Positions 11,673 to 22,894 of a stretch of 64,000 nt of DNA are shown here, one piece after another. Position 1 is the first letter of the stretch, and the number at the start of each line of letters is the position of its first letter. The stretch comes from Sparassis latifolia (Eukaryota > Basidiomycota > Agaricomycetes > Polyporales > Sparassidaceae), in assembly GCA_018466975.1 (NCBI GenBank), contig CM031556.1, positions 744,001 to 808,000 on the forward strand, given 5' to 3'. The translations under genes were made by a program, and so were the position numbers. Below the pieces are notes generated by a model, which was given only the letters and a program-made list of their open reading frames with translations, was not told the DNA's origin and did not search any database.

Positions 11673-12082
11673 TAGTGCAGAGCAGAGGTATGGATAACCC
11701 TCAAGGGTCAGGGGTAAGGGTATTATTGGAGGGTATGGGTAGGGGTATGAACTTCCAGACCCTTGTACCCCTGGAGGGTATCACTGCATATAGTATATAT
11801 AATGTAAGCAGTAACTGTATGGTGAATAAAGCCTAAGTACAGCCTAGATACAGCCTTAAACTATGTATACAGAAGCTCCAAAGGGAAAAAAAGACTGTTA
11901 CAAGCCTTAAACATAATGTGTATAATGTCATTTCCTCAAATAAGGCAGATATTGAGGGGTATACCCTCAGAGTTTGGTACCCTTACCCATACTCTTACCC
12001 CTGGTGAAGGGTATGTACCCTTGGAGGGTAAGGGTAGGGGTACAGCTCAAAGTACCCAGGGGTATACCCCTGCTCTGCACTA
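11673..12082. mobile_element. hAT-like MITE, 410 bp, 8 bp target duplication
   Basis: The ends are inverted repeats: TAGTGCAGAGCAG at the left and its complement CTGCTCTGCACTA at the right. Both sides are flanked by CTTTGTAG (11,665-11,672 and 12,083-12,090). An 8 bp duplication together with a TAGTG-type terminus fits the hAT superfamily. The interior is dominated by GGGTA/TACCC words in both orientations. No transposase is encoded, so it is non-autonomous. The perfect target duplication suggests a fairly young insertion. Confidence 0.82.
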
Positions 12083-12649
12083 CTTTGTAGTCACTTGTCT
12101 GTCTATTCAATGGCATCTCTAGGTGGCAAATTTGGTAAGCATTTTTGTGAAAATAAAATGGTATATTCTCACTTACTCTATCTTCTTTAGCTGCTTCCAT
12201 ATATCAGAGTGGTGGCGATGTCAGATTCTACCTTTGCCCTTCTAACTCTAAGGAACCTGCCATATTTGCTGTTGATGGTGAACTGAGAGAAGTATATTGT
12301 TGATGCTGAAAGGAAGCCTTTGCATTGCTCTACTGTACAGCTTAGTCCTCTTCTTTAGCTGCTTTTATATATCAGATTGACAGTGATGTCGACATCTACC
12401 TTTGCTCTTCTAACTCTAAGGAACACATTATATTTGTCTGTTGTATAGTCATTAGTAGTTACAATTCCTGGGGTACAAAGGAGTTATTCTTTGTAGGATG
12501 AGCCTTTCACCAACTTGACTATCATGCACTTTTTCCAGCAGCCACCAGAGGTTGGTACATTATAGTTAGTGAAATGAGGGAGGCACACAGTAATTCTAAG
12601 ATGTAGACTTCAGTGGTATTAAAATCTATGCATAACATAGTTCAGAATA
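12083..12649. other. Gap with a ~171 bp direct duplication
   Basis: There is no supported gene. Two diverged direct copies of a segment starting CTTTAGCTGCTT lie near 12,186 and 12,352. Both continue through CTACCTTTGC and CTTCTAACTCTAAGGAAC. Confidence 0.5.
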
Positions 12650-14330
12650 CTCTCTTAAACCAAGTAAATCTGAGTAAAACTGGCTGAGATACCTTAGTTT
12701 TGAATTAGAATGCTCAGCCTAAAGTGTAGAAAAATTTTAAAATTCCAGTTAAATTTTTAAATGACCGTATAATGTACATGTACATGTTAGATAGGGCGCA
12801 TTATTTATTACAAGCAGTACACATTGAAGAAACAAGCAGGAGTGAGAGAACACAGAGAAATTGAATTGTAGCACTGCAGGAAGTGATTCTGATGTTCTGA
12901 AAGTGACACCATCAGATTCAGTTTAAAACTATGGTCAGAATGCCTACCAGGTTCATTAAAATCCGAGCAGAATTGAGTGAACCACAAGCCTTGCAAGTTT
13001 GGCTGGAAGTACTTAAACTTGTCACATGTCACACGAGTTTCGTGCCACAGCACCTATTTGGGTGTTAGTGAGACGACCACGTGATGCAGCGCGAGTTTTT
13101 GTTGTCTCGTTAACGCTCGTGTGAAATGTGACTTGTGGCTGGAGCAAACACTTACAATAAAATCCAGAAAAATCACACAAATACCAGAAAAATTGTGACA
13201 TAATGTAAGGTCCTTAGAAACTCATACTAGATCCCATCCTAGGTGTCAGTAGACAGTATAGCAGGCCATTGTAGCGGTAACTAGGCAGTCTTATAGGTCA
13301 TCTTAAGGTTCTTACAAACCAATACTAGAGGGTGTGCTAGAATTGAATAAATGGCATAATAAGACATTGTAAAAGGCTTACTAAACAACATACTAGGAGT
13401 CAATATAATACTTTGTAGGGTATTGTAAGGCCCTCATCGACTAGTAGTTAATGGTATGCTTGACTATTGTAAGCATTTTACAAAGTGATATCAGATGACA
13501 TTTTCAGACTGTTCTAAGCTCATTACAAACTGATACTAAAGGGTGTATTAGGAGCCAGCATAACAGGTTATTGTTAACTTACTGAATATTACTAGACAAT
13601 ATACTCAGAGTCAGTAGGAGACTTTGTAGACAATTGTAAGACCCTTCTAAACTCACACTACGCAGTATAACAGAATATTGTAGGACACTTACTAGACATA
13701 ATTAGATGGTGTACTACTTTTTGTAGTGATTCTTTTACATACATTTGTAATAGTTTCTAGTGCTATTTTGTGTAGTGATTCTTATAGGCATATTTGTAAC
13801 GATTTCTACCGTCATTTTTGTAGTGAGTCTTATAGGCATATTTGTAATAGTTTCTAGTGTCATTTTTTGTAGTGATTCTTATAGGCATATTTGTAATAGT
13901 TTCTAGGGTCATTTTTTGTAGTGATTCTTATAGGCACATTTGTAATAGTTTCTAGGGTCTTTTTTGTAGTAATTCTTATAGGCCCATTTGTCATTTTTTG
14001 TAGTGATTCTTATAGGCACATATGTAACAGTCATTTTTTGCAGTGATTCTTATAAGCACATTGGTAACATTTTTTGTAATGCTTCTTGTAGGCATGTTTG
14101 TAACAGTTTCTAAGATCATTGTAGTGATCCTTATAGGCACATGTGTAAACAGTTTCTGGTGTTGTTTTTTGTGGTAGTTCTTATAGGCACATTGGTAACA
14201 TTTTTTGTAGTGATTATTGTAGGCACATTTGTAACAGTTTCTAGAATCATTTTTTGTAGTGATTCTGATAGGCACATGTGTAACAGTTATTTTTGTAGTG
14301 ATTCTTATAGACACATTTGTAATCTCTTCT
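12650..14330. repeat. Right arm of the large inverted repeat
   Basis: This is the reverse complement of the left arm at 1,150-2,900. At 13,730-14,330 about nine copies of a 60-70 bp satellite unit are built on TTGTAGTGATTCTTATAGGC and CATTTGTAACAGTTTCTAG. At 12,850-13,030 lies the single copy of the segment that is duplicated in the left arm. Arms this long and this far apart (about 9.7 kb between inner edges) are unusual, and the satellite makes up the outer part of both. Confidence 0.6.
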
Positions 14331-15186
14331 TATATCATTTTTCAATATGAGGATTGTAGGCATCATTATAATACTTTTCATGGCCACTACACACTTATAC
14401 TAGGTAACCTTTTTAGCTCTGAAAGTTTCATCACTTATAAAAATGATGCTTTTCATTTCTCAGGAATCATGACTTTAAAGGCTTCTGACTTTCCCAATTT
14501 GGGCAAGTGTACTTTGAGGTCAGAAATCTTTAAAAAAGGCAGAGAAAAGCGAAAAATTAGAAACATGATCTAGGTAACCATGGGTACCTTAGGTAAGTCA
14601 GTTTCTAAATTAGAAAACTGACTAAGCAGGCCTTCTTGTCGTTCACCTCAGTAAGTGGTTTATCACTCAAATCTTGATGAAATCAAATGTTTTAAAGTGC
14701 TAACTAGGTCTATTTCTTGGTTTCAAATCAATAGTGATGGTCATAATGCATTAAACTCAGTACAACACTCTATAAAATGTAATTTCAATGTTCTCCGAAA
14801 TAGAGCTGTTATCTGTTATCTGATCTAATTGCTACAGCCATGCATCTGTTAATTATACAAGTCACCCCAGTTTTCAATACAACTGTTTTGAATGTCCACC
14901 TATACTCAACTTGTAGTTCGGCCAAAAGAACCATTAGAACATTTGTAGCTAAGTTCTATCTCTAGAATTTTCCCACAGTCTGGGAAAAAGTATGTCATGG
15001 ATTAGGTTGGCCTTCAAAGGCTCACTGCTTATAAGAACAATTCTTTTTATTCCTCAGAAATTATAACTAGGTCACATATTAAATAATACAAAGATGCAAT
15101 ACCATCAAAAGCTACCTAAGAAGGTATATGGACTGTGTCGAAATCACCTTATACATGGCTATTGCACTTGAAAAGGCAAGCAGTAT
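14331..15186. other. AT-rich gap upstream of the USP-like relic
   Basis: I see no complete gene. Short protein-like stretches near 14,460 and 15,040 share words such as TATAA..AA.GATGCTTTT...TTTCTCAG, suggesting a small diverged duplication. It may hold the decayed N-terminal part of the relic that follows. Confidence 0.35.
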
Positions 15187-16401
15187 ATGCCAAAAAGTAT
15201 GCATCAAGAGCTTCACTGGTCAGCCCAAAAGCCATTCAATGTTCAAGCACCAGAAGACATTAGTGAATGGCAGATACTTGAGATAAAGAAAACTAAGAAG
15301 AACAAATCTACCGATTTGCAAGATGTTGATGAGTCTGAACCTATCAGTAAAAAGAACATTGTACAGTATATACCAGCACAGGAAACCAAGCAGCTAAATA
15401 CTCTCAGCAATGATCTAGCAGAACGATGTGGTCTCAAACGGACTAATTTAGAAAGGAGGAGAATACCATGCATGATCAAAAAAGGGTGAAATATTCACAA
15501 GAAGCAGGTAGCAAGCACAAGCATTGTGAAGATTTAACTGAAGGTTCTGCTTCACAAAAAGAGGCAGGTTTGATATTGGTTCTGCAGGTTTTAAGTAAAA
15601 TGCCAATACATACAGCTGTGCCTATGATGTCTTATTTGGTATTCTCTTTACTCTTTATAAAGGTTCTTCTAATAATTGGACAAACAGTTTGCAAGATAAC
15701 AACCCTCATACTAACTATTTCACAACTGAATTCTCAAAAGTTATAAAGGGTAACCTAAGAAAGCTCGAGACCTTGTAAGACAAAGTCTTTATCATATGGA
15801 CCCTGATATTTTTCCAATTGTAGGTACTGAGAGTACAGACCTGATTCAGCTTACATAAAAATGCTAGCATGACTAGAAGATACTATGTTACAATCTGTCA
15901 GATGTAATACATGTAATGTTGAAATAAAGTCAGGTGCTGAAAAAATATTACTTTGGGACTGTTCAAAGTCAGTGTGGAAGGATGGTTTGAATACAAAGGG
16001 TTCATATAAATGCAGGACAGTTGCCAAATGGCTTCAGCCACTTTTATATCGCAGATCTGATGACATTTGTACTCATTGTCAACATCGACTACAAGTTGAG
16101 TTCAATTTCACTGGTCAGCCTAACTTCTTTATTCTACTAACTGATAGAATGTCAATTAAAATGAATTTTGTACCATCTTAGGTAAGACAAAGAAGTGTAT
16201 TATTTATGTGGGATAATTTATTTGGGTAATTTTTACTTTACTTCATGTATTATTACTAAAGGAGATGTATGGTATAATGATGGAGCAGTAACTGATTCTC
16301 AAAGTGTTTTTGAGAGAACCACTAAAAGCATAGATGCCAAGACACTTAGTTATGCTTCACAAAAGAGAAAAAGTTGTATGATTATATATACCAGACTATA
16401 A
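15187..16401 (+). pseudogene. Ubiquitin-specific-protease-like (C19) gene, decayed
   Basis: The order of parts matches a USP fold. A Lys-rich linker (15,187-15,489) is followed, in another frame near 15,610, by a Cys box of the form YSCAYDVLFGILFTLYK. Near 15,780 comes HMDPDIFPIVGTESTDLIQL. At 15,885-16,180 there is a CNTCNVEI / CTHCQHRL CxxC pair region, and at 16,195-16,401 the C-terminal box YYLCGIIYLGNFYFTSCI with DVWYNDGAVT. The presumed catalytic Cys is the one in SCAYD. Three or more frame changes and stops near 15,855-15,870 and 16,180 make it a relic. It sits in repeat DNA, and a fragment of a second copy lies at 6,240. I infer that this is a family carried by or domesticated from transposons. 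Confidence 0.6.
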
Positions 16402-18094
16402 TATGGTTATTCAAGAACACAATGAGACAGTTACTAGCAAGTCAGCTACTAGTCAGATATTATAATATAATAGGCTTGTTTAAGAACACAACAAGTCAGT
16501 TACTACTCAGTTGGCCACTAGTCAATTAGGTCAGTCATTGTACCTGCCATGCGAAGCATTAATGGCCCACTCCAAACAAGTTAAAATCTGTAATCATCCT
16601 GGTCATATATTAGCATTGGCTCACTCCAACCAAGTAATTGTTGTCACACAACCAAGTTGAATAGCCTTAATTTGACTCTATTTGGCTCCTGGCAAATCCT
16701 GCCTGCAAGTTAGTAAGAACAAACCTTTCTTTTAAGTGCTTAATTTTCTATTTAGCATGAATTGCTCTGCTAGGCTGTTGTTAATGGAAGATAGTAATGA
16801 CTGAGAGTAAACACTTATGTTTTCTACTGGTGATATTGAGCACTAGTAAGAGCAATAGTAAGAACTGAAAGGGTCTTACTTAGTAAAATAGTGGCTGAAC
16901 ATTTCAGAATTAAAGGAAAGAAACTAACATGGCTGTGCTAAAGACTTGGAGAAAAAAAAGCAAAAGAACAATGTACAGTAAAGGAGTCAAACACAGGCAC
17001 AGCTGCTATAATAAGCAACTTTTAGAATGTCCTGGGACATGGTGACTTAAATGGGGACCTAAACAATTGGACATCGCCGAGATAGGTGCCCACGGAGATG
17101 TTGAACAGGTGCAACAGAGTTTGCACTACACAGGCATCCTGGACGTGTTTTTGAGCCAGGATTTCTATGTACATGTACAGGGGTGCTATAACATACAAAT
17201 GAGCATTTTTTCAATTTTTTCGAGGACACAGGAGGCCCGGAATTTGAGTAGATGTGTTGCTCCTAACCAAATTACCTAAAGATGTGAATACGTAGTGGTT
17301 CTCGGTGTGTCCCATAAAGAATATAGCAACTTATTTTTCATGGGTCACACAGTTTTTGGTTGGTGGCCCAGTGGGCTGCGTGTCCCATGTCGATTTCGAT
17401 TTTGAGGCTTCATGGGACACGCAGCCCGATATGGAAGGTCTCCATGAACATATCACATTTATTCACCTAGCGATGTGAGGGAGCGCCCAAAGAACATGGG
17501 CGCGACTCATGCTGCCCATCAGCTAGGTGGTGTGCACACTCTGGCCATTAATTCCATTGCTCTGCCCGCCCCCCGCCCACCAACTGCAGTTGCATGCCAG
17601 GGTGCATGTCCCGGGACATGCATTACATAAGTGATAAGCCCCGATTGGGCTAGGCTTGCGTGTCCCATGGCTACAAAGCCAAAATATTCACATCAACTCA
17701 GCCTGCATTAGCAAAAGTCAACTTTTGGTTAGCTTCATTTAGCTCCCTTATCTTCTTAATTAAGGGCATCTTCTTTCTTATTTGGGTAATTAAAGCCAAC
17801 AAGGGTGAATAATAGAGGAATAAGAGAAGGGATCTCCTTTTTTTCCTTATTCAAAGGAAATAACTCCGATAAGCAAAAGTTGACTTTTGCTGACTTTTGC
17901 TTATGTAGGACCATAAAAGATTCTTCAAATTAGTTCTATATAGAGGTATAATCAATGGCGCCGCGCACTGGCCTTTCCTAAGGCCTGCGCCACAGGCCAA
18001 ATAGAGCCAAATAAGCCGAAGAAATATGGCTACTCAACCGAATTGGTTCACTTGCCTCACACATTTGCACATATTCCTACGAGCTCAGCAGTAA
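16402..18094. other. Gap with a perfect hairpin and a small MITE-like unit
   Basis: There is no supported gene. At 17,373-17,389 and 17,411-17,427 a perfect 17 bp inverted repeat (GGGCTGCGTGTCCCATG) with a 21-base loop forms a strong hairpin, and the word TGTCCCAT recurs around it. At about 17,710-17,905, GCAAAAGTCAACTTTTG-like palindromes bound a ~195 bp AT-rich unit. Base composition shifts to the GC-richer genic side close to 17,900. Confidence 0.5.
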
Positions 18095-19471
18095 ATGGCG
18101 TCGAGCCCTCTTCTGCGATTGATATCTGCGCTTGCAATGCTGATGGTACTATCTTCGTCGTACTGGATACTGGGTTTTCATCCGTCGGTCGTCACTCATG
18201 CAGCTTTGTATCTTCCTTCGTCCAACCGTGATTTTATGACTGGACTAGATGGTGACCCCAGCCCGCGTCTCGCTCAAAACGAAACTCTCGGTGTTGCTTC
18301 GAGTATTTATGTCGTCTCTCTTCCACGCAGAACAGATCGTCGTGCTACTATGGAACGCCTCAGGCAAGCACTGTCTCTCACGTGGACTTACATCGATGCG
18401 GTGCAGCCGGATGACCTTGGAGTTATCAACATCATGAATCACGTCCGTACCTTCCGAGAAAGATCTCAGCGTCGTCATGATTCCCCTGGAAGCGATCTTG
18501 TGGATAGCGGTCGATTCGATTGGATCAATGATTCCGACTTTGACTCTCTTGTACGATCGCGAGCCTCTCTTGGACTTACCGGTTCTGACTTCTGGACATC
18601 ACAGCCATTGGGTGAGTACCGTCATTGCAGGCTCGTCGCAGGAACGTGATAAGCAGAGTATTGAACTCACGGAGCAGGAGCAGCAAACAACTCTCCAGCA
18701 TCTTCGGATGACCTCTTACCTCTGACGTGTGCTACTACGAACCTCATCGATGGTCCCGCTTTCTCTTCATCCATTCCTGCCCACATGGTCTTGACAACTG
18801 CCAAGATTGCTTGCTGGTATTCACATCTTGAAGTGATCCGGTGTATTGCACAGAGTGGATTTACTCAAACGTCTAGACTACGACCTGGACTGATAGGACC
18901 TACCAGCTTGGATGGCAGTCTCCACGGAGACGACGTTTCGGTTATCCTTGAGGATGACGTTGATATGGAGCGGGACATACGTGAGAGGTTGCTCGCAGTC
19001 TGGCATCTTCTTCCCAGGGAATGGGACATTGTTTTCTTAGGTGCGTATGACATATGAGCCCTCGTTCTATATCATATACCGATCATGTTCCATGCTCCTC
19101 CAGGACACTGTTGGTCCAACGAATCTTTCCATTCGCCTGTCGCGGATAACTCTCCTGCGCAAAATTCGACATCCCTTCGTGGCGTGTCGCTCCACCCTTC
19201 CTTCGCTCCTAGATGCACTCACGCGTATGCGCTGACTACTAGCGGCGCTCGACGACTTCTGTTGCACTTGCGTCATCCCCCCTTTGCCTACTCCCGAGCA
19301 TTCGATCAGGCGCTCTCTTGGCTCGTATCAAGCGGGAGACTAAAGGCTTTCTCCATCGTACCTAGCGTAGTTGTACAGCGGAAGATCGTGGCGGGTGATA
19401 TAGATCCTGGGGCGCGCGGAACGGGAAGTACATGGCGGGACCACTTACTCAATGGGGTCTTCGGAAGTTGA
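18095..19471 (+). CDS. GT25-like glycosyltransferase
   Basis: Three exons (18,095-18,611, 18,678-19,040, 19,104-19,471) join in frame to 415 codons, with introns of 66 and 63 nt. The protein starts with a hydrophobic signal anchor (LLRLISALAMLMVLSSSYW), so it is probably a type II Golgi membrane enzyme. The GT25/LPS-glycosyltransferase pattern is clear: IYVVSLPRRTDRRATMERL near residue 70, VSVILEDDVDME (acidic metal-binding motif) in exon 2, and FLGHCWS across the exon 2/3 junction, followed by TSGARRLL. The sugar donor and acceptor cannot be told from sequence. It is the first intact gene after the repeat block. Confidence 0.85.
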
Positions 19472-19993
19472 CATTGTTTCCTCGCTTGGGGGACGAAACA
19501 GTTGAAGAGACACTCTGGAGATGTTGAAGTTGTGGACCGTACTCTGCGATTGGTTGCAAATCGAGATCTGAGATGGATGTTGTAACAGGATATGCTAATG
19601 ATGATCTAGTCTGATACGCGTGTGATCACTCATTGTAGCCTGCTCAGCAAGCCCGCGCTGGAGGGGAGGAAGTGGAGGTATATTCCAGAGCAGGTCGCAA
19701 TCAGGAGCGCCGGATTGTTACACGAGGATCTACTACGACTCTGTACTAAGTGGTAATATACTATAATACTAGTACTCCGCCGATAGTAGTGTCTTGGTGT
19801 AACGTGCAGGATTGCATCTGCATACGCACGATACACCTCTCTACTCACTACCGCCACTATAGCTATATTCGACGTCCGATCTTGTCTAATACCTCAACTT
19901 CGTGCACTATAAGGCGACGATCTTCAAGCGATCTGTCAGTGCTTCCCTTGAGCGGTTTACAGAACGCTAGACCCCTCTGTGAGTAGTACGCGT

Positions 19994-21832
19994 ATGGCAT
20001 GGATAGAGGACCATGACGAATCCGCAGGTTGTGTTGCACAGCGTGCCCAGATAAACGAGTTGGATAAGCATGTCTTCCTACTACCAAATCTTGGAAGAAG
20101 ATCCATTTCCATCGAAGTTCTCAATAGTTCGATTCTTCACGGAATGCGTTCATCACACTTGGCCGACTCATCCTGCGGTCCTCCCGTGGTACGCATCTCT
20201 ATTCTGCACGGTTGGTTGCAGCTCAAACATCACATTCGCTATCATCCTGACTTTCCCCCTTCGATCAGGAGTCCAATATTAGCTCATGCCGATAGAGAAA
20301 AGGCCTTGCGGTGTCTCGACATCGACATCGAGAAGATGGAGGCAACCCTTACCCAAGTCAACATTGCTATGCAGCGCACCATGCGCAATGTGCGCCACCG
20401 TCGCAACTACCAGACTGCAATCAACAGGCTACCTGTCGAAGTCCTATGTCAGATCTTTTCCCATGCAAATGAAGGGCGTGTTCGAGCGAAGCTGAGCATC
20501 TCCCACACTTGCGCTTTCTGGCGGGACGTTGCAATCGACTATCCCCATATGTGGACGTCAATTGACTTGAATAGCGTCTCTCGCCCCGAGTTCGTTCCAG
20601 ATATTCTTGGACGTGCCAAAGGTCTGCCTCTTCAACTGCAATACTACGACTGGGAACAACTCGACCAAGCCACAGTTGACCGGTGTGCAGAACTCATGCA
20701 CAATACTGAACAGCTGAAGCTCCGGGTAGGGACGAAGTATATGCGACATTCGGGCACATGGTTGGCAGATCAACCAGCTCCCATCCTCCGATGTTTGGAA
20801 ATAGCGATGTCGGGTGGCATCGCTATCTTCCCTCGATTATTCGGAAACGAGAAGCCTTGTCTCATGGAGCTCACACTGACAAATTGTCGACTGGCCTGGT
20901 CTCCCAGGCTCTACGTCGGGCTAACCAAACTGAAGATACGCAGTCACTATGTGATGCAAAGTTCCGACCCCAGCGACAGGGACATCCGACAGGTCTTCAA
21001 GGATAGTCCAAATTTGGAGGAACTCGAACTCGTAAATTGTGGTCCAGTACATGATTCAGAAGTGTCTGAAATTCCAAAAGTCACACCTCTACCGCGACTG
21101 CGCATCCTACGATTACGCCTCCATGTCTCCGACGTCAGTTTCATTTTGAGTGCTATATCCCCCCCTTCGACCATGCGCCTCTCTGTCCAATGCGCCACTA
21201 GCGGGACGTTCCGCGATCTAGTGGGTTCGAATCACCTCCTCAATTTTAGCGAGTTTCGTTCCCTCGAGATAGATGGCTCGACCTATCGCATATTGGGCTT
21301 CACTGATGTCGGAGGCAAATATCCGTCCTTCGACCTCTCGACGTACGGATCACATTCATTTGGAGTCTTTGATCGTTTTCTATTCAGTCTAGGAAGTGTT
21401 TACCCCCTTCCCCTCTTACAACGACTCCGAGTCCACTCTCTGCACACCGATCGCATCGTCTGGCTACTCCATAGTACACCTTCAATCGTCCACCTAGAGC
21501 TGGTATCCGAGGCGATGGAAATACTATCCCTACTGTCACATCATTACGGAGAGTTGGACTCCCAATTTGCCCAATCCTTGTGTACTTTAGCCATTGAAAG
21601 GGTGTATCTGGATGCGGAGACCTTGATGGACATCGCCGACATGTTGCACTTCTCTCCCAAGCTCCGTGCTCTCTACTTGCATAAATGCACCTCAGATCTT
21701 ACTCCGGACGAAGTCGTCGAATTTTTCCTTCAGGACGTTGCAACTGTGCAATGGTCGAACGAACCTCTGGATGGATACGATGTAGACGATGAATACGACG
21801 AAGCATCCTACATCAGCAGCAGCATGATGTAG
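19994..21832 (+). CDS. F-box protein with leucine-rich C-terminal part
   Basis: A single open frame of 612 codons from the first ATG. Around residue 145 it has an F-box of the fungal F-box-like type (INRLPVEVLCQIFSHANE, then ISHTCAFWRDVAIDYPHMW). It is preceded by a short helical segment (DIDIEKMEATLTQ), which is the usual layout of the large Agaricomycete F-box family. The rest is irregular leucine-rich sequence, probably the substrate-recognition part. The presumed role is substrate adaptor of an SCF (Skp1-cullin-F-box) ubiquitin ligase. The start is uncertain because the region before residue 90 has weaker coding character and could hold an intron. Confidence 0.85.
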   Translation: MAWIEDHDESAGCVAQRAQINELDKHVFLLPNLGRRSISIEVLNSSILHGMRSSHLADSSCGPPVVRISILHGWLQLKHHIRYHPDFPPSIRSPILAHADREKALRCLDIDIEKMEATLTQVNIAMQRTMRNVRHRRNYQTAINRLPVEVLCQIFSHANEGRVRAKLSISHTCAFWRDVAIDYPHMWTSIDLNSVSRPEFVPDILGRAKGLPLQLQYYDWEQLDQATVDRCAELMHNTEQLKLRVGTKYMRHSGTWLADQPAPILRCLEIAMSGGIAIFPRLFGNEKPCLMELTLTNCRLAWSPRLYVGLTKLKIRSHYVMQSSDPSDRDIRQVFKDSPNLEELELVNCGPVHDSEVSEIPKVTPLPRLRILRLRLHVSDVSFILSAISPPSTMRLSVQCATSGTFRDLVGSNHLLNFSEFRSLEIDGSTYRILGFTDVGGKYPSFDLSTYGSHSFGVFDRFLFSLGSVYPLPLLQRLRVHSLHTDRIVWLLHSTPSIVHLELVSEAMEILSLLSHHYGELDSQFAQSLCTLAIERVYLDAETLMDIADMLHFSPKLRALYLHKCTSDLTPDEVVEFFLQDVATVQWSNEPLDGYDVDDEYDEASYISSSMM

Positions 21833-22219
21833 ATTTGGTAAGCAGTGTTCCTATTCAGTGTCTTTCATTGCTTATTTACTTACCTCTGTGCAGGCCTGGT
21901 ATGTGGATACAACTCTGTGACGCGCGTTGAATATGCGATCTTCATGGCAATATATTCATCTGGCAGTTCTACACTCGTGGATCCAGGTGGGACAATCTTG
22001 TTCATAAACCAAAACGAGATTTGTTGGATAACATTTGTATCATGAATTACCTTTCGCACATGTTGGTGCATATGGCAAAGACAGCTCTACCGCTATTCTC
22101 TCTTGTGGTACCATGTCGTTATGCAACGGCACATGCAAAAAGAAAATGATTACTCGTGGGTATTTGCAGCATTCTGTTAGTTCCTTGATTCTCGGTGTAT
22201 TATCAAAATTCCACATTAA

Positions 22220-22894
22220 TCACTGCATTCGCGCTATCTCTATGCGAAGTCCAGTAGCATCTCCGCCGACATTATAAGTGAAGAGATCAGACATTTTACG
22301 CCACACTTCTACACCATATATGATGGAGTTGCTGGTGACACCATATTCATTGGCGACTCCTCCCTGACTGGTCAAGTTCGATCAGAAGATGCAGTGCAAA
22401 GTTAGCGTACCGGACAATCGGGATACGTTTCCACAACGGTCAGATACAAAGTAGTAGCACCGACTTCTGAAGATTCTGCACCGGAGAGATCTGGCATCAG
22501 GAGAATGGAAGGTGGGGGGTTCATAGGCATATGGAAAATCAGACGCCCTGCCAGCTGCCAGTACTTTAGACGTCAAGCCGAAGTTGGCTATGTGTAGTTT
22601 CCGAACTGAAAGATGCAGTCGTTCTCGGCGAAGCCTCCATTGGCCATCATCGTCTCATTGAAGACTGGATGGTCTAATAGCCGGATGGACACCAGGTAAA
22701 GCTTGGCTGGCATAGGCTCACCGAGGAGAACTGGAAAGAGACATCTCTCCAGGCCCTATAACAGTACCGCTGACGGGAGAATCGATGGTGTCATGTACTG
22801 AGCCGATTGTGTGATGCTTTCCAGGTGTCTGAATGACAAGGACTGTAGCGGCGGGAGAGAGTAAAGGAAATAGAGCGGCCACTTGCAGATGCAT
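22220..22894 (-). pseudogene. Small secreted protein gene, apparently broken
   Basis: Read leftward, an ATG at 22,894 opens a signal-peptide-like start (MHLQVAALFPLLSPAATVL) followed by HHTIGSVHDTIDSPVSGTVI. Later pieces are LYLVSIRLLDHPVFNETMM, ENDCIFQFGNYT, LLMPDLSGAESSEV, LYLTVVETYPDCP and, after a 43-nt intron, GGVANEYGVTSNS ending at 22,220. The order resembles a family of extracellular proteins common in Agaricomycetes whose function I do not know. The pieces need at least one frame change near 22,755 and cross stops near 22,590 that no GT-AG intron removes. It is either a recent pseudogene or has further consensus errors. Confidence 0.45.

Noticed and set aside
18612..18630. 19-nt intron in the GT25-like gene
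   Set aside because: Too short for splicing; using the later acceptor at 18,677 gives a 66-nt intron and the correct frame.
21210..21240. GGGTTCGAATC word resembling a tRNA T-loop
   Set aside because: It lies inside the F-box coding frame and no acceptor stem or anticodon arm is found around it.
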